NCBI RefSeq assembly: GCF_018130245.1 | Contig: NZ_JAFCKP010000014.1 | Span: forward strand, 1 to 64,000 | Source: Bradyrhizobium sp. SZCCT0231 | GTDB taxonomy: Bacteria > Pseudomonadota > Alphaproteobacteria > Rhizobiales > Xanthobacteraceae | DNA length: 64,000 bases | Direction: 5' to 3' | Shown: positions 37,147 to 46,212 of the stretch, piece by piece | Numbering within the stretch: position 1 is the first letter of the stretch | How the letters are laid out: each line of letters opens with the position of its first letter | Made by a program: the position numbers and the translations under genes | Notes under the pieces: model-generated | The model's input: only the letters and a program-made list of their open reading frames with translations | The model's database searches: none | What the model was told of the DNA's origin: nothing

Positions 37147-39414
37147 CTACAACGCAAGGCCCTCGGTCTCGGCAAATTCCGTCAGCTTCTGCCGGATCGA
37201 GACGCTGCCCGCCGGCGCATCCAGCAGAGGGTTGAGCATGGCTTCGGCCTTCTTGGCGTCGAGGTCGAGCACCATCGCCTTGACCGGGCCGAGTGCGGTC
37301 GCCGAGAGCGATAGCGAGCGGTAGCCCAGCGCGATCAGCGCCAGCGCGCCGATTGGCTTCGACGCCATCTCGCCGCAGAGCGACAGCGACTTCTGCGCCG
37401 CGTGCGCCTTGCGCGCGATGTCGCGCAACGCGCGCAGGATCGGCGCCGACATGGTGTCGAAGCGCTCGGACACCTTGGCATTGCCGCGGTCGACCGCGAA
37501 CAGGAACTGGAACAGATCGTTGGAGCCGACCGAGATGAAATCGACCTTCTTCAGGAGCTCGTCGAGCTGATAGAGCAGCGCGGGGACCTCGACCATGGTG
37601 CCGATGTCGATTCTTTCAGGCAGCGTGTGGCCGTGCTGGCGCAAATAGGTGAGCTCGCGCTCGACCAGCGCCTTGGCTGAGTCGAATTCGGCGACCTCCG
37701 AGATCATCGGGAACATGATGCGAAGTGCACGGCCGCCGCCGGCGCGGAGCAGCGCGCGGATCTGGCCGCGCAACAGGCCGGGACGATCGAGCCCGAGCCG
37801 GATCGCGCGCCATCCCAGCGCGGGATTTTCCTCGATCACGGCTTCCATATAGGGCAGCGCCTTGTCGCCGCCGATATCGAGGGTGCGGAAGGTGACGGGC
37901 TTGCTGCCGGCGGCATCGAGCACGGTGCGATAGAGCGCGAGCTGGTCGCTGGTGCGCGGCAGGCTCTGGCCGACCATGAATTGCAGCTCGGTGCGGAACA
38001 GGCCGATGCCGGCACTGCCGGTGTCCTCGATATGCGGCAGGTCGATGGCCAGCCCTGCGTTGATCATCAGCTCGACCTTCTGGCCGTCCTTGGTGACGCA
38101 GGGCCGGTCGCGCAGCGCCAGATATTGTGCCTGGCGGCGGGCGCGGAAGCGCACGCGCTCGGCAAAGGCGGCCTCGATCTCCTGCGACGGGCGCACATAG
38201 ATCGAGCCGGAGGTGCCGTCGACGATGATGGCATCGCCGGGGTCGGCGATGCCGGGCGCGTTCGGCACCTCGCCGACGGCGGGAATGCCGAGCGCGCGCG
38301 CCACGATCGAGACGTGCGAATTGGCGGTGCCTTCCTCCAGCACGATGCCGCGCAGGCGCTTGCGGTCGTAATCGAGCAGTGCCGCCGGGCCCATCGCGCG
38401 GGCGATGACGATGGCATTGTCGGGCAGTTGCTCGCGCGAGGGTGCATGGTCCTGACCAACGAGCTGTCGCATCAGGCGGTAGCCGAGATCCTCGAGGTCA
38501 TGCAGCCGGTCGCGCAAATAGGGATCGGTCGAGCGCAGCATGCGCGCGCGGGTGTCGGACTGCACGCGCTCGACGGCGGCTTCGGCAGTGAGGCCGGTGG
38601 CGACCGCCTCGTGCAGCTTGTGCGACCAGCCCTGGTCGTTGGCGAACATGCGGTAGGCTTCCAGCACCTCGCGATGCTCGCCGCCATCGGCGACGTCGCC
38701 GCGCTCCAGCATGCGGTCGAGGTCGGAGCGCAGCTTGGCCAGCGCGCTGTCGAGCCGCTTGATCTCCTTCGGCAGGTCCTCGGCGATGTAGTCCTTGATG
38801 ACGACGCGCGGCTCGTGCAGCACGACATGGCCGAGCGCGATGCCCTCCGAGAGGATGGCGCCGACCTTCTGCGCGGAATGGCGCGCGGCCGGCTCCAGGC
38901 CGGGCTGCGCCAGCGCCGACAGCTCGCCGGAGGCGATCAGTTCCGCCAGCACCATGGCGGTGGTCTGCAGCGCCTCGAGCTCTTCCTCGACATAGTTGCG
39001 CTTGGCGCGGTTCTGCACCACCAGCACGCCGAGCGTGTTGCCGGCGCGCAGGATCGGCACGCCGAGGAAGGAGTGGTAGATTTCTTCGCCGGTCTCGGGA
39101 CGGAACGAGAAGGCCGGATGGCTTTGCGCATCGCTGAGGTTGAGCGGGGTCGCCTCGCTGGCGACGAGACCAACGAGGCCCTCATGGGCGCTGAGCACGG
39201 TATGGTGCACAGCCTCGCGGTTGAGACCTTCGGTGGCGTAGAGCTCGAGCGTGTTGTCGACGCGCAGCACGTAGACCGAGCACACCTCGGCCACCATGTT
39301 GGCGGCGATCAGCACCACGATTTTGTCCAGCCGCTCCTGGGCCGAGACCTGCTCCGCCATGGTTTCGCGGAGCCGTCTCAACAAGACGCGGGGACCTCCC
39401 GACGCGCTCCGCAT
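37147..39414 (-). CDS. ptsP: Phosphoenolpyruvate-protein phosphotransferase PtsP (EI-Ntr)
   Basis: 755 residues. First enzyme of the nitrogen phosphotransferase system: takes phosphate from PEP and passes it to NPr. An N-terminal GAF sensor domain (about 25-165) that binds glutamine in studied rhizobia precedes the EI domains; the phosphorylated His is H367 in [16 protein letters not shown], and the PEP-binding barrel has GIGLFRTE and [12 protein letters not shown] 39414 has GGAGGAG upstream at a long spacing; ATG 39360 is an alternative. The chain PtsP-NPr-EIIA controls potassium transport, PHB and nitrogen responses. Confidence 0.96.
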   Translation of the reverse strand: MRSASGGPRVLLRRLRETMAEQVSAQERLDKIVVLIAANMVAEVCSVYVLRVDNTLELYATEGLNREAVHHTVLSAHEGLVGLVASEATPLNLSDAQSHPAFSFRPETGEEIYHSFLGVPILRAGNTLGVLVVQNRAKRNYVEEELEALQTTAMVLAELIASGELSALAQPGLEPAARHSAQKVGAILSEGIALGHVVLHEPRVVIKDYIAEDLPKEIKRLDSALAKLRSDLDRMLERGDVADGGEHREVLEAYRMFANDQGWSHKLHEAVATGLTAEAAVERVQSDTRARMLRSTDPYLRDRLHDLEDLGYRLMRQLVGQDHAPSREQLPDNAIVIARAMGPAALLDYDRKRLRGIVLEEGTANSHVSIVARALGIPAVGEVPNAPGIADPGDAIIVDGTSGSIYVRPSQEIEAAFAERVRFRARRQAQYLALRDRPCVTKDGQKVELMINAGLAIDLPHIEDTGSAGIGLFRTELQFMVGQSLPRTSDQLALYRTVLDAAGSKPVTFRTLDIGGDKALPYMEAVIEENPALGWRAIRLGLDRPGLLRGQIRALLRAGGGRALRIMFPMISEVAEFDSAKALVERELTYLRQHGHTLPERIDIGTMVEVPALLYQLDELLKKVDFISVGSNDLFQFLFAVDRGNAKVSERFDTMSAPILRALRDIARKAHAAQKSLSLCGEMASKPIGALALIALGYRSLSLSATALGPVKAMVLDLDAKKAEAMLNPLLDAPAGSVSIRQKLTEFAETEGLAL

Positions 39415-39652
39415 GAACCGTCAATCTCCTCCGTCTGCCAGACCCGGCGGTATCGGCCGGCGGCTGGCCCAAAATTCCAGAAAAACAACCAAATTGTTTG
39501 TCCGGCGCAGGCACAAGCCCCAAAAATCTACTTGAGATTTGGCGCCCGTACCGAATCAGCGCCGCCTGAACTGGGACACAGTCTGCGGCAGCCCACCCTG
39601 TCCGCCGTATAGCGAATTGAGGCTTGTTTTGCCAAGCAAAACGCCTGCCAGA

Positions 39653-39676
39653 CGCGAAGGTGTGTACACCTTCGCG
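39653..39676. repeat. Perfect 10-base hairpin CGCGAAGGTG/CACCTTCGCG
   Basis: Ten-base perfect arms with loop TGTA, followed on the plus strand by TTTGCTGCG. Probably part of the intergenic signals downstream of lysC or a boundary of the repeat; function unknown. Confidence 0.5.
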
Positions 39677-39709
39677 TTTGCTGCGACCGCTAAGAGAAAA
39701 TTAGCCCAG

Positions 39710-39756
39710 GCATGGTCCGGAAAAGTGCGAAGCGGTTTTCCGGAAAGGCCATGCTC
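39710..39756. repeat. RPE-like palindrome, copy 2
   Basis: GCATGGTCCGGAAAAGTGCG and CGGTTTTCCGGAAAGGCCATGC, the same architecture as 23431-23478 (GCATG..TCC, GGAAAA, GTGC core, TTTTCC, CATGC). Here it lies downstream of lysC. Confidence 0.72.
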
Positions 39757-39766
39757 AAACGACAAT

Positions 39767-39794
39767 CTGAAGCGCGACGAGGGTCGCGCTTCAG
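39767..39794 (-). terminator. Terminator-like stem overlapping the lysC stop codon
   Basis: CTGAAGCGCGAC and GTCGCGCTTCAG, 12-base perfect arms with a four-base loop; on the minus strand ATTGTCGTTT follows. The arm covers the lysC stop codon (39791-39793), so a translating ribosome would cover it. Termination is likely but the T-run is poor. Confidence 0.6.
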
Positions 39795-41047
39795 GCCTGA
39801 TCGAGGCCGTAGAGCGTGTGCAGCGTGCGCACCGCCAGCTCGGTATAGGCGGTGTCGATCAAAACCGAGAATTTGATCTCGGAGGTTGTAATGGCCCGGA
39901 TGTTGATGTTCCGCCCCGCAAGGGCCGAGAACGCCTGGGCGGCGACGCCGGCGTGGCTGCGCATGCCGCTGCCGATCACCGAGATCTTGGCGACGTCGGT
40001 GGCGGTATCGAGCCGGGCATAGCCGATCTTGGCCTTGGCGGCGGTAATCGTGTCCTTGGCGCGGGTGTAGTCGGCGGCCGGGACCGTGAAGGTGAGGTCG
40101 GTGGTCTTGCCGTCCTCGGAAACATTCTGCACGATCATGTCGACGTTGATGTTGGCATCCGCCAGCGGGCCGAAGATCGAGGCCGCAACGCCAGGCTTGT
40201 CCTCGATCTGGCGCACCGAGATCTGGGCCTCGTCCTTCGAAAAGGCGATGCCGGTGACGACGTGGCTTTCCATGATCTCCTCCTCGCTGCAGATCAGCGT
40301 GCCGGGCGGCTGGTTGGCATGCGGGTCGATATCCTCGGGCTTGTCGAAGCTCGAGCGGACGAAGATCGGCATGTTGTGGACCATGCCGAGTTCCACCGAG
40401 CGGACCTGGAGCACCTTGGCGCCCTGCGAGGCCAGTTCCAGCATGTCCTCGAACGCGATCTTATCAAGCCTCTTGGCCTTCGGCACGATTCGCGGGTCGG
40501 TGGTGTAGACGCCGTCGACATCGGTGTAGATGTCGCAGCGGTCCGCCTTGACGGCGGCGGCGATCGCCACGGCCGAGGTGTCGGAACCGCCACGGCCGAG
40601 CGTGGTGATGCGATGGGTCTCGGGGTTGATGCCCTGGAAGCCGGCGATGACCGCGACCTCCTTGCGGTCCCTAAAGCGCTTGATGATCTCGCTGCCGTCG
40701 ATGTCCTCGATCCGGGCCGAGGCATGGGCGTCGCTGGTCTTGATCGGGATCTGCCAGCCCTGCCAGGAGCGGGCCTGGATGCCCATGCCCTGGAGCACGA
40801 TGGCAAGGAGGCCGGAGGTCACCTGTTCGCCCGAGGCGACCACGGCGTCGTATTCGCGCGCATCGTGCATCGGCGAGGCCTCGGTGCACCAGGCCACCAG
40901 CTCGTTGGTCTTACCCGACATTGCCGAGACGACCACGGCCACTTCATGGCCGGCATCGACCTCACGCTTCACATGGCGTGCGACGTTGCGGATGCGTTCG
41001 ATATTGGCGACGGATGTGCCGCCGAATTTCATCACGAGGCGGCTCAT
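39791..41047 (-). CDS. lysC: Aspartate kinase
   Basis: 418 residues. Phosphorylates aspartate, entry to Lys, Thr, Met and diaminopimelate. The N-terminal kinase motif VMKFGGTSVANIERI, GRGGSDTSAVAIA and VDGVYTTDPRIV are followed by two ACT domains (about 265-415: VRQIEDKPGVAASIFGPLADANINVDMI and SVIGSGMRSHAGVAAQAFSALAGRNINI) for feedback control. Length is normal for the monofunctional alpha form. It heads the block lysC-ptsP-prfA-prmC. Confidence 0.96.
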   Translation of the reverse strand: MSRLVMKFGGTSVANIERIRNVARHVKREVDAGHEVAVVVSAMSGKTNELVAWCTEASPMHDAREYDAVVASGEQVTSGLLAIVLQGMGIQARSWQGWQIPIKTSDAHASARIEDIDGSEIIKRFRDRKEVAVIAGFQGINPETHRITTLGRGGSDTSAVAIAAAVKADRCDIYTDVDGVYTTDPRIVPKAKRLDKIAFEDMLELASQGAKVLQVRSVELGMVHNMPIFVRSSFDKPEDIDPHANQPPGTLICSEEEIMESHVVTGIAFSKDEAQISVRQIEDKPGVAASIFGPLADANINVDMIVQNVSEDGKTTDLTFTVPAADYTRAKDTITAAKAKIGYARLDTATDVAKISVIGSGMRSHAGVAAQAFSALAGRNINIRAITTSEIKFSVLIDTAYTELAVRTLHTLYGLDQA

Positions 41048-41198
41048 GACGACGCGTGCATTCCTTCATAAGGATCAGTATGGTGACCCGCACTGGACGG
41101 GCCTCGCGGACACCGACCGCGCGTATACAGAGCGTCGGGGCCGGGGGCAAGCGGGTTCCTGCGGGGGCAGGGTGTGGGGTAGTGGGTTAACCGAGGTC

Positions 41199-41666
41199 AT
41201 GGCGCGCTATATCGACGAGATCCTGCAACCCGGCGAGCGGGTGCTGTATTCGACCAATGCGCACTGGATCTTCTATTCTCCGGCCATCGCGGCCTGGATC
41301 GTGGCGCTGGTCCTGTTCGTCCTGTCCCGGCAGGCCACCGCCGACGGGCTCGTATTGCTTTGCCTCGTTGCCTCCGGTCTCGTGGCTCTGGCGGCCTTGT
41401 ACTGGACCATCAAGGGCTGGTTCCATCGCTTCACCACCGAGACCGACGTCACCAACCTCAGGGTCGTGCACAAGACCGGTTTCATCAAGCGCCGAACCTT
41501 CGAGATGGCGCTGGACAAGGTCGAGAGCGTCGATGTCGACCAGACCATTCTTGGACGTATTCTCAACTACGGCGATGTGACGATTCGTGGCGTCGGCGAG
41601 GGGATCGAGACGATCAAGACCATCGCCTCGCCGCTCGCTTTCCGTAGTTCGATCACCACGCGGTAG
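41199..41666 (+). CDS. PH domain membrane protein (YdbT/DUF304 type)
   Basis: 155 residues. Two membrane segments (about 22-40 and 45-67) follow a short cytoplasmic start (ARYIDEILQPGERVLYST), and a bacterial PH-like domain ends the protein (TETDVTNLRVVHKTGFIKRRTFEMALDKVESVDVDQTILGRILNYGDVTIRG). The domain is common in inner-membrane proteins of unknown role. ATG 41199 has CGAGG upstream. ubiG starts 14 bases after the stop, so the two are probably co-transcribed. Confidence 0.88.
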   Translation: MARYIDEILQPGERVLYSTNAHWIFYSPAIAAWIVALVLFVLSRQATADGLVLLCLVASGLVALAALYWTIKGWFHRFTTETDVTNLRVVHKTGFIKRRTFEMALDKVESVDVDQTILGRILNYGDVTIRGVGEGIETIKTIASPLAFRSSITTR

Positions 41667-41680
41667 GACCGCGCGCAATC

Positions 41681-42448
41681 ATGAGCATGCAGCAAAATAC
41701 TTCCCTCACCGCCCAGCCGGGCTCGACCGTCGACGCCGCCGAGATCGCGAAATTTTCAAAGCTCTCGGCGGAGTGGTGGGACCCCAAGGGCAAGATGGCG
41801 CCGCTGCACCGGATCAACCCGCTGCGGCTCGGCTACATCCGCGACGCCGCCTGCCGCAAGTTCGAGCGTAACGTCCGCAGCCTCAATTGCCTCGGGTCCT
41901 TGCGCGTGCTCGACATCGGCTGCGGCGCCGGCCTGCTCTGCGAGCCGCTGTCGCGCCTGGGGGCCCAAGTCATCGGCATCGACCCGTCGGCGAGCAACAT
42001 CGCGGCGGCGAAGCTGCACGCCGACAAGAGCCATCTGGCGATCGACTACCGCTGCACCACGGTGGAGGAGATCGATCCGCGCGAGCGCTTCGACATCGTG
42101 CTGGCGATGGAGGTGGTCGAGCACGTCACCGACGTCGGCGTCTTCCTGAAGCGTTGCGCCGCGATGCTGAAGCCGAACGGCCTGATGGTGGTCTCGACGC
42201 TGAACCGCAACTGGAAGAGCTTTGCCCTCGCCATCGTCGGCGCCGAATACGTGCTGCGCTGGCTGCCGCGCGGCACCCACGAATGGAACAAGTTCGTCAC
42301 CCCCGACGAGCTCGCAAAATACCTGCTCGACAACCGCCTCGTCATCACCGAGCAGACCGGCGTCGTCTACTCACCCTTCGCCGACAAATGGGCTCTCTCG
42401 TCCGATATGGACGTGAACTACATGGTGGTCGCGGAAGCGATGGTGTGA
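41681..42448 (+). CDS. ubiG: Ubiquinone biosynthesis O-methyltransferase
   Basis: 255 residues. UbiG performs both O-methylations of the ubiquinone ring. Motif I is VLDIGCGAGLLCEPLSRLGAQVIGID, followed by EVVEHVTD and a methyltransferase core; the N-terminus has FSKLSAEWWDPKGKMAPLHRINPLRL, a UbiG hallmark. ATG 41681 near CGCGCAATC has no strong ribosome site. It is coupled to the PH domain gene. Confidence 0.95.
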   Translation: MSMQQNTSLTAQPGSTVDAAEIAKFSKLSAEWWDPKGKMAPLHRINPLRLGYIRDAACRKFERNVRSLNCLGSLRVLDIGCGAGLLCEPLSRLGAQVIGIDPSASNIAAAKLHADKSHLAIDYRCTTVEEIDPRERFDIVLAMEVVEHVTDVGVFLKRCAAMLKPNGLMVVSTLNRNWKSFALAIVGAEYVLRWLPRGTHEWNKFVTPDELAKYLLDNRLVITEQTGVVYSPFADKWALSSDMDVNYMVVAEAMV

Positions 42449-42622
42449 GGGCGGAAGTAGGATGCGAGCTGCCTCTCCACAAACGGTGTCGTCCCTGCGA
42501 AAGCAGGGATGACGGCGGAGTTGGTCGCGAGAGCATCGCACCCATGACATCCGCGTGATTGACCTGCTTCGCCGCCAGCGGCAGGTTGGCTGGAATCGCT
42601 AGCCCCTGCCACCCCACGACCC

Positions 42623-43522
42623 ATGCTCACCATCGCCAGCCTCTGGATTCCCTTCACCATCATCGCTGCGCTCGGCCAGGTCGTGCGCAACGCGATGCAG
42701 CGGTCGTTGACGAAGCCGCTGGGGACCTGGGGCGCGACCAACATCCGCTTCCTGTTCGGCTTCCCGTTCTCGCTGCTGTTCCTCGGCGTGGTCCTGGTCG
42801 CGACTGGCGATCATCTGAGCGCGCCGCCGGCCGTGTTCTGGCCGTGGCTGCTGTTAGGGGCGCTCAGCCAGATCGTCGCGACCGGCCTGATGCTGCTTGC
42901 GATGAACGACCGCTCTTTTGTGGTGACGACGGCTTACCTGAAGACCGAAGCGATCCAGACTGCGATCTTCGGCTTCGTCTTCCTCGGCGATCGCCTGACC
43001 TGGCCGAAGGTGCTGGCGATCGTGATCGCGACCGTCGGTGTCGTCGTCACCGCGCTGCGCCCCGGTGGCGAGAAGAGCTTTGCCGAGCTGAAGCCGACCA
43101 TCACCGGCCTCGTCGCCGCGGCGGCGTTCGCGCTCTCTGCGGTCGGTTTTCGCGGCGCCATCATCACCGTGCCGGACGTGTCGTTCGTGACGGCCTCGTC
43201 ATTCACGCTGGTGCTCGGCCTGTTCGTGCAGACGCTGGTGCTGACGATCTATCTGCTCTGGCGCGCGCCGGACGTGTTGCGGGGAATCCTCGGGCTGTGG
43301 CGGCCGTCGATGCTCGCGGGTTTTACCGGTGCCTTCGCCTCGCAATTCTGGTTCCTGGCATTCGCGCTGACGGCGGCCGCCAATGTCCGCACGCTCGCGC
43401 TGATCGAGGTGCTGTTCGCGCAAGCCGTCGCCTGCTACTCGTTCAAGCAGCCGATCGCGCCGCGCGAGCTTGCAGGCATCGCGCTGATCGTGGTCGGCGT
43501 GGCGGTGCTGGTGGGAGCTTAG
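42623..43522 (+). CDS. EamA/DMT family transporter
   Basis: 299 residues with ten hydrophobic segments in two EamA-type repeats (RSLTKPLGTWGATNIRFLFGFPFSLLFL, then VSFVTASSFTLVLGLFVQ). The exported solute is unknown. It stands alone after a short palindrome (42489-42515), and its 3' end overlaps the DUF1178 gene by four bases on the opposite strand. Confidence 0.88.
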   Translation: MLTIASLWIPFTIIAALGQVVRNAMQRSLTKPLGTWGATNIRFLFGFPFSLLFLGVVLVATGDHLSAPPAVFWPWLLLGALSQIVATGLMLLAMNDRSFVVTTAYLKTEAIQTAIFGFVFLGDRLTWPKVLAIVIATVGVVVTALRPGGEKSFAELKPTITGLVAAAAFALSAVGFRGAIITVPDVSFVTASSFTLVLGLFVQTLVLTIYLLWRAPDVLRGILGLWRPSMLAGFTGAFASQFWFLAFALTAAANVRTLALIEVLFAQAVACYSFKQPIAPRELAGIALIVVGVAVLVGA

Positions 43523-44001
43523 TTCCGGTCTTCCGGCAGCGTCGGCAGCGGCGAGACCTCGATGCCTTCGTCGATCAGCGACTTCGCCTCTTCCGGCGAG
43601 GCCTCGCCGTAGATCGGCCGGTGCTCCTTGTCGCCGTAATGCATGGCGCGGGCTTCGTTCGGAAAACGCTCGCCGACATTATCGGCGTTCTTGACGATGT
43701 GGTCGCGCAGCTCTTTCAGCTTGGCGCGCAGCTCGCGCTCCTGCGCCATCAGCAGCGAGGTCGGTCCTGACGGCGCAGCCTCGGCCGTGGTCGCAGCAGT
43801 GGGCTCCGGCGGCGGCACCGCGGGACCGCGGCCCTTCTTGCCGACGATGCGCGGCGCCATGATCGCCTTGTCGACCTTGGCCGAGCCGCAGATCGGGCAG
43901 GTCACGAGCTTGCGTTTCACCTGCGAATCATAGGCCGACGAGCTCTGGAACCAACTTTCGAAGGCGTGATTGCGGTCGCAGTGGAGCGCGTAGCGGATCA
44001 T
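43519..44001 (-). CDS. DUF1178 family protein
   Basis: 160 residues. N-terminal zinc-ribbon-like start (MIRYALHCDRNHAFESWFQSS, then CPICG) is typical of DUF1178, with a Pro-rich linker and a conserved C-terminal EEAKSLIDEGIEVSPLPTLPED. Function is unknown. Its ATG overlaps the stop of the nitrilase gene (ATGA), so translation is coupled. Confidence 0.92.
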   Translation of the reverse strand: MIRYALHCDRNHAFESWFQSSSAYDSQVKRKLVTCPICGSAKVDKAIMAPRIVGKKGRGPAVPPPEPTAATTAEAAPSGPTSLLMAQERELRAKLKELRDHIVKNADNVGERFPNEARAMHYGDKEHRPIYGEASPEEAKSLIDEGIEVSPLPTLPEDRN

Positions 44002-44876
44002 GCCGAGCCCCGCACGAGGTGCAAATGATCCGGCCCGGCCTTGGGATCGGAGACGCCGAAGCGGCGGCCGTGCTGGAGCGATGGAATCGCGCGGCGGGCG
44101 GTCTCGACCTTGGCCGGGTCGATCTTGGCCATGATGATGCCGGGCTCGACATCGGCTTCGGCGAGGATCTCGCCCCAGGGATCGATGATCAGCGAGTGGC
44201 CATAGGTCTCGCGCTTGTTCTCGTGCAGGCCGGCCTGGGCTGCAGCGAAGACGAAACAGCCGGTCTCGATCGCCCGTGCACGCAGCAGCACGTGCCAATG
44301 CGCTTCACCGGTCTTGCGGGTGAAGGCGGAGGGCACCGTGATGAAATACGCGCCGCTCTCGGCGAGCGCGCGGTACAGCGCGGGAAAGCGCACATCGTAG
44401 CAGATCGTCAGCCCGACCCGGCCCCAGGGCAGGTCGGAGATCACGGCGGTCTCGCCCGGCTGGTAATTGGCGGATTCGCGATAGCTCTCGCCGTCCGGCA
44501 GCTCGATGTCGAACATGTGGATCTTGTCGTAGCTCGCGAGCACGTCGCCCTCGGGCCCGATCAGGAAGGAGCGGTTGACCGCCTTCTCCGGCGAGAAGCG
44601 CAGCGCCAGCGAGCCGACATGGAGGTGAATCTTCAGCTCCGCCGCGAGCGCCCGGTAGGCCTTCAGCGAGGTGTCGTCCTCTTCGCTCTGCAGGTGCTCG
44701 AACAATGCCTTGCGGTTCAGCTGCATCATGTTGCTGACTTCGGGCGTCTGCACGTAGTCGGCGCCATTGGCCGCAGCCTGCCGGATCAGCCTCGTTGCCT
44801 GTTCGAGGCTCGGTCCGGGCATCAGGCCGGTGCGCATTTGCACCATGGCGGCGGTGAAGGTGCGATTCTCGCTCAT
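43998..44876 (-). CDS. Carbon-nitrogen hydrolase (nitrilase superfamily, Nit1-like)
   Basis: 292 residues. The Glu-Lys-Cys triad is visible: Glu in VQTPEVSNM, Lys in YDKIHMFDIEL, Cys in VGLTICYDVRFPALYR. This pattern fits the Nit1/deaminated-glutathione amidase group; relatives repair deaminated glutathione, though the substrate is not proved here. Co-location with a glutaredoxin supports that role. Its start and stop both overlap neighbours as ATGA. Confidence 0.92.
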   Translation of the reverse strand: MSENRTFTAAMVQMRTGLMPGPSLEQATRLIRQAAANGADYVQTPEVSNMMQLNRKALFEHLQSEEDDTSLKAYRALAAELKIHLHVGSLALRFSPEKAVNRSFLIGPEGDVLASYDKIHMFDIELPDGESYRESANYQPGETAVISDLPWGRVGLTICYDVRFPALYRALAESGAYFITVPSAFTRKTGEAHWHVLLRARAIETGCFVFAAAQAGLHENKRETYGHSLIIDPWGEILAEADVEPGIIMAKIDPAKVETARRAIPSLQHGRRFGVSDPKAGPDHLHLVRGSA

Positions 44877-45148
44877 GACACCGCCTTGATGCTTTCGAGC
44901 AGGCCGTCGAGCTTGCCTTCGCGGTCGAGCGCGTAGAGGTCGTCGCAGCCGCCGACATGGGTGCCGCCGATCCAGATCTGCGGGAACGTCGAGCCGTCGC
45001 CGGCGCGGCCGTACATCTCCTGGCGCCAGGACGGGTTCTTGGCGACGTCGAATTCGGTGAAGGTCGCCTTCTTGCGGGTCAGCAGCGACTTGGCGGCGGA
45101 GCAATAGCCGCAGCCCGGCCTGGTGTAGATCTCGACAGCAGCAGTCAT
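44873..45148 (-). CDS. grxC: Glutaredoxin (GrxC type)
   Basis: 91 residues. Dithiol glutaredoxin with active site CGYC (YTRPGCGYCSAAKSLL), cis-Pro in TFPQIWIGG and GGCDDLYAL binding glutathione. It reduces disulfides and mixed disulfides. ATG 45148 is chosen; ATG 45166 adds six residues without a better ribosome site. Its stop overlaps the nitrilase start (ATGA). Order comF-grxC-nitrilase-DUF1178 is conserved in alphaproteobacteria. Confidence 0.93.
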   Translation of the reverse strand: MTAAVEIYTRPGCGYCSAAKSLLTRKKATFTEFDVAKNPSWRQEMYGRAGDGSTFPQIWIGGTHVGGCDDLYALDREGKLDGLLESIKAVS

Positions 45149-45195
45149 CTCGTCTGGCGCTCTCATGTCATGAATTCATTGAACTATATGGGACT

Positions 45196-45993
45196 TCACC
45201 TGATCTCCACAACCCGGGCGAAGACCAGCACGTCGACCTGGGCTGCCTTGGCGCGGAGCAGGGCGCGCGCGCAGGCATCCAATGTCGCACCTGAGGTCAG
45301 CACGTCGTCGATCAGGACGACACGGCGGCCCTGGACCTCGGCTTGGCGGTCGGGAGATACCTGGAATGCGCCCTGCACATTGGTGGCGCGCTGGGCCCGC
45401 GACAGGCCGATCTGCTGCTCGGTGGCGCGGACCCGCCGCAGCACGTCGCCCTGCACCCTGACCCCGCTCTGCCGTTCGATGATGCGCGCCAGCGCTCCGG
45501 ACTGGTTGTAGCGGCGGCGCCAGGCCCGCCGCCAATGCAGGGGCACCGGCACCAGCATGTCGGCGCCCGTCAGCAGCTCGCCGCCTGCGCGCGCCATCCA
45601 ACGCCCCATGGCCGGCGCCAGATCCGTGCGGTCCTGATACTTCAAGGCATGCACCAGCGTGCGTGCGACGTCGTCATAGCGCACCGCCGCGCGCGCCCGC
45701 TGGTAGGCCGGCGGGCTCGCGATCGCCTCCATCGACAGCATGTCGGGGCCGGGATCATAGACGAAGGGAACGCCGAGCCGCGGGCAGTAGGGCCGTTCGA
45801 TGAACGACAGTCGCGCCCAGCACGAAGCGCAAACGCCCTCGCCATCGACTGGCTCGCGGCAGGATACGCACTGCGTCGGCAGTGCGATGTCGAGCGCGAG
45901 CCGTGCCGCGCGCGCCAGCGCATGGCGGCCGGCCGTCCATGCGGCACGCAATGGTGAGGAGATGGAACGGGGAGGGGCGGCGTCGACTTCCAT
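45196..45993 (-). CDS. ComF family phosphoribosyltransferase-like protein
   Basis: 265 residues. Four N-terminal cysteines (CVSCREPVDGEGVCASC) form a zinc site; the C-terminal type I PRTase fold has VVLIDDVLTSGATLDAC as the PRPP loop. ComF proteins act in DNA uptake in some bacteria; in alphaproteobacteria the role is mostly unproved. It heads the comF-grxC-nitrilase-DUF1178 operon and is divergent from a methyltransferase gene. Confidence 0.92.
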   Translation of the reverse strand: MEVDAAPPRSISSPLRAAWTAGRHALARAARLALDIALPTQCVSCREPVDGEGVCASCWARLSFIERPYCPRLGVPFVYDPGPDMLSMEAIASPPAYQRARAAVRYDDVARTLVHALKYQDRTDLAPAMGRWMARAGGELLTGADMLVPVPLHWRRAWRRRYNQSGALARIIERQSGVRVQGDVLRRVRATEQQIGLSRAQRATNVQGAFQVSPDRQAEVQGRRVVLIDDVLTSGATLDACARALLRAKAAQVDVLVFARVVEIR

Positions 45994-46045
45994 GAGAGAA
46001 GGCTAGCGCCGAGCGACATTCGGCTCAAGCAGCGGAATTCGGTCT

Positions 46046-46201
46046 CGTGCCCCGGACGCAGCGCACCGCTCCCGGCGATGCGAAGCATCGTCCGGTGTGG
46101 TGCGCTGCTGAGCCGGGGCCCAGAGATCCGCATGCGCCGATGCATGGGTCCCGGCTCTGCGCAGCAGCGCTAAGGGCGCTGCAGCGCGTCCGGGACACGA
46201 G
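46046..46201. repeat. Palindromic intergenic element, family C, copy 1
   Basis: CGTGCCCCGGACGCAGCGCA at the left and CAGCGCGTCCGGGACACGAG at the right; inside, CTGAGCCGGGGCCCAGAG and GGGTCCCGGCTCTGCGCAGCA. Copies at 47094-47203 and 63679-63846 share the arms and the inner CCGGGnCC boxes. It lies in the comF-methyltransferase divergent gap. Confidence 0.72.
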
Positions 46202-46212
46202 AGTGGATTGCC

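Larger units (their letters stand above)
39415..39790. other. 376-base gap between lysC and ptsP
   Basis: No convincing gene. It holds the hairpin CGCGAAGGTG-TGTA-CACCTTCGCG (39653-39676), the RPE-like palindrome at 39710-39756 and a lysC terminator-like stem at its end. The ptsP promoter must lie in the right half upstream of the start; boxes were not assigned. Confidence 0.6.
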
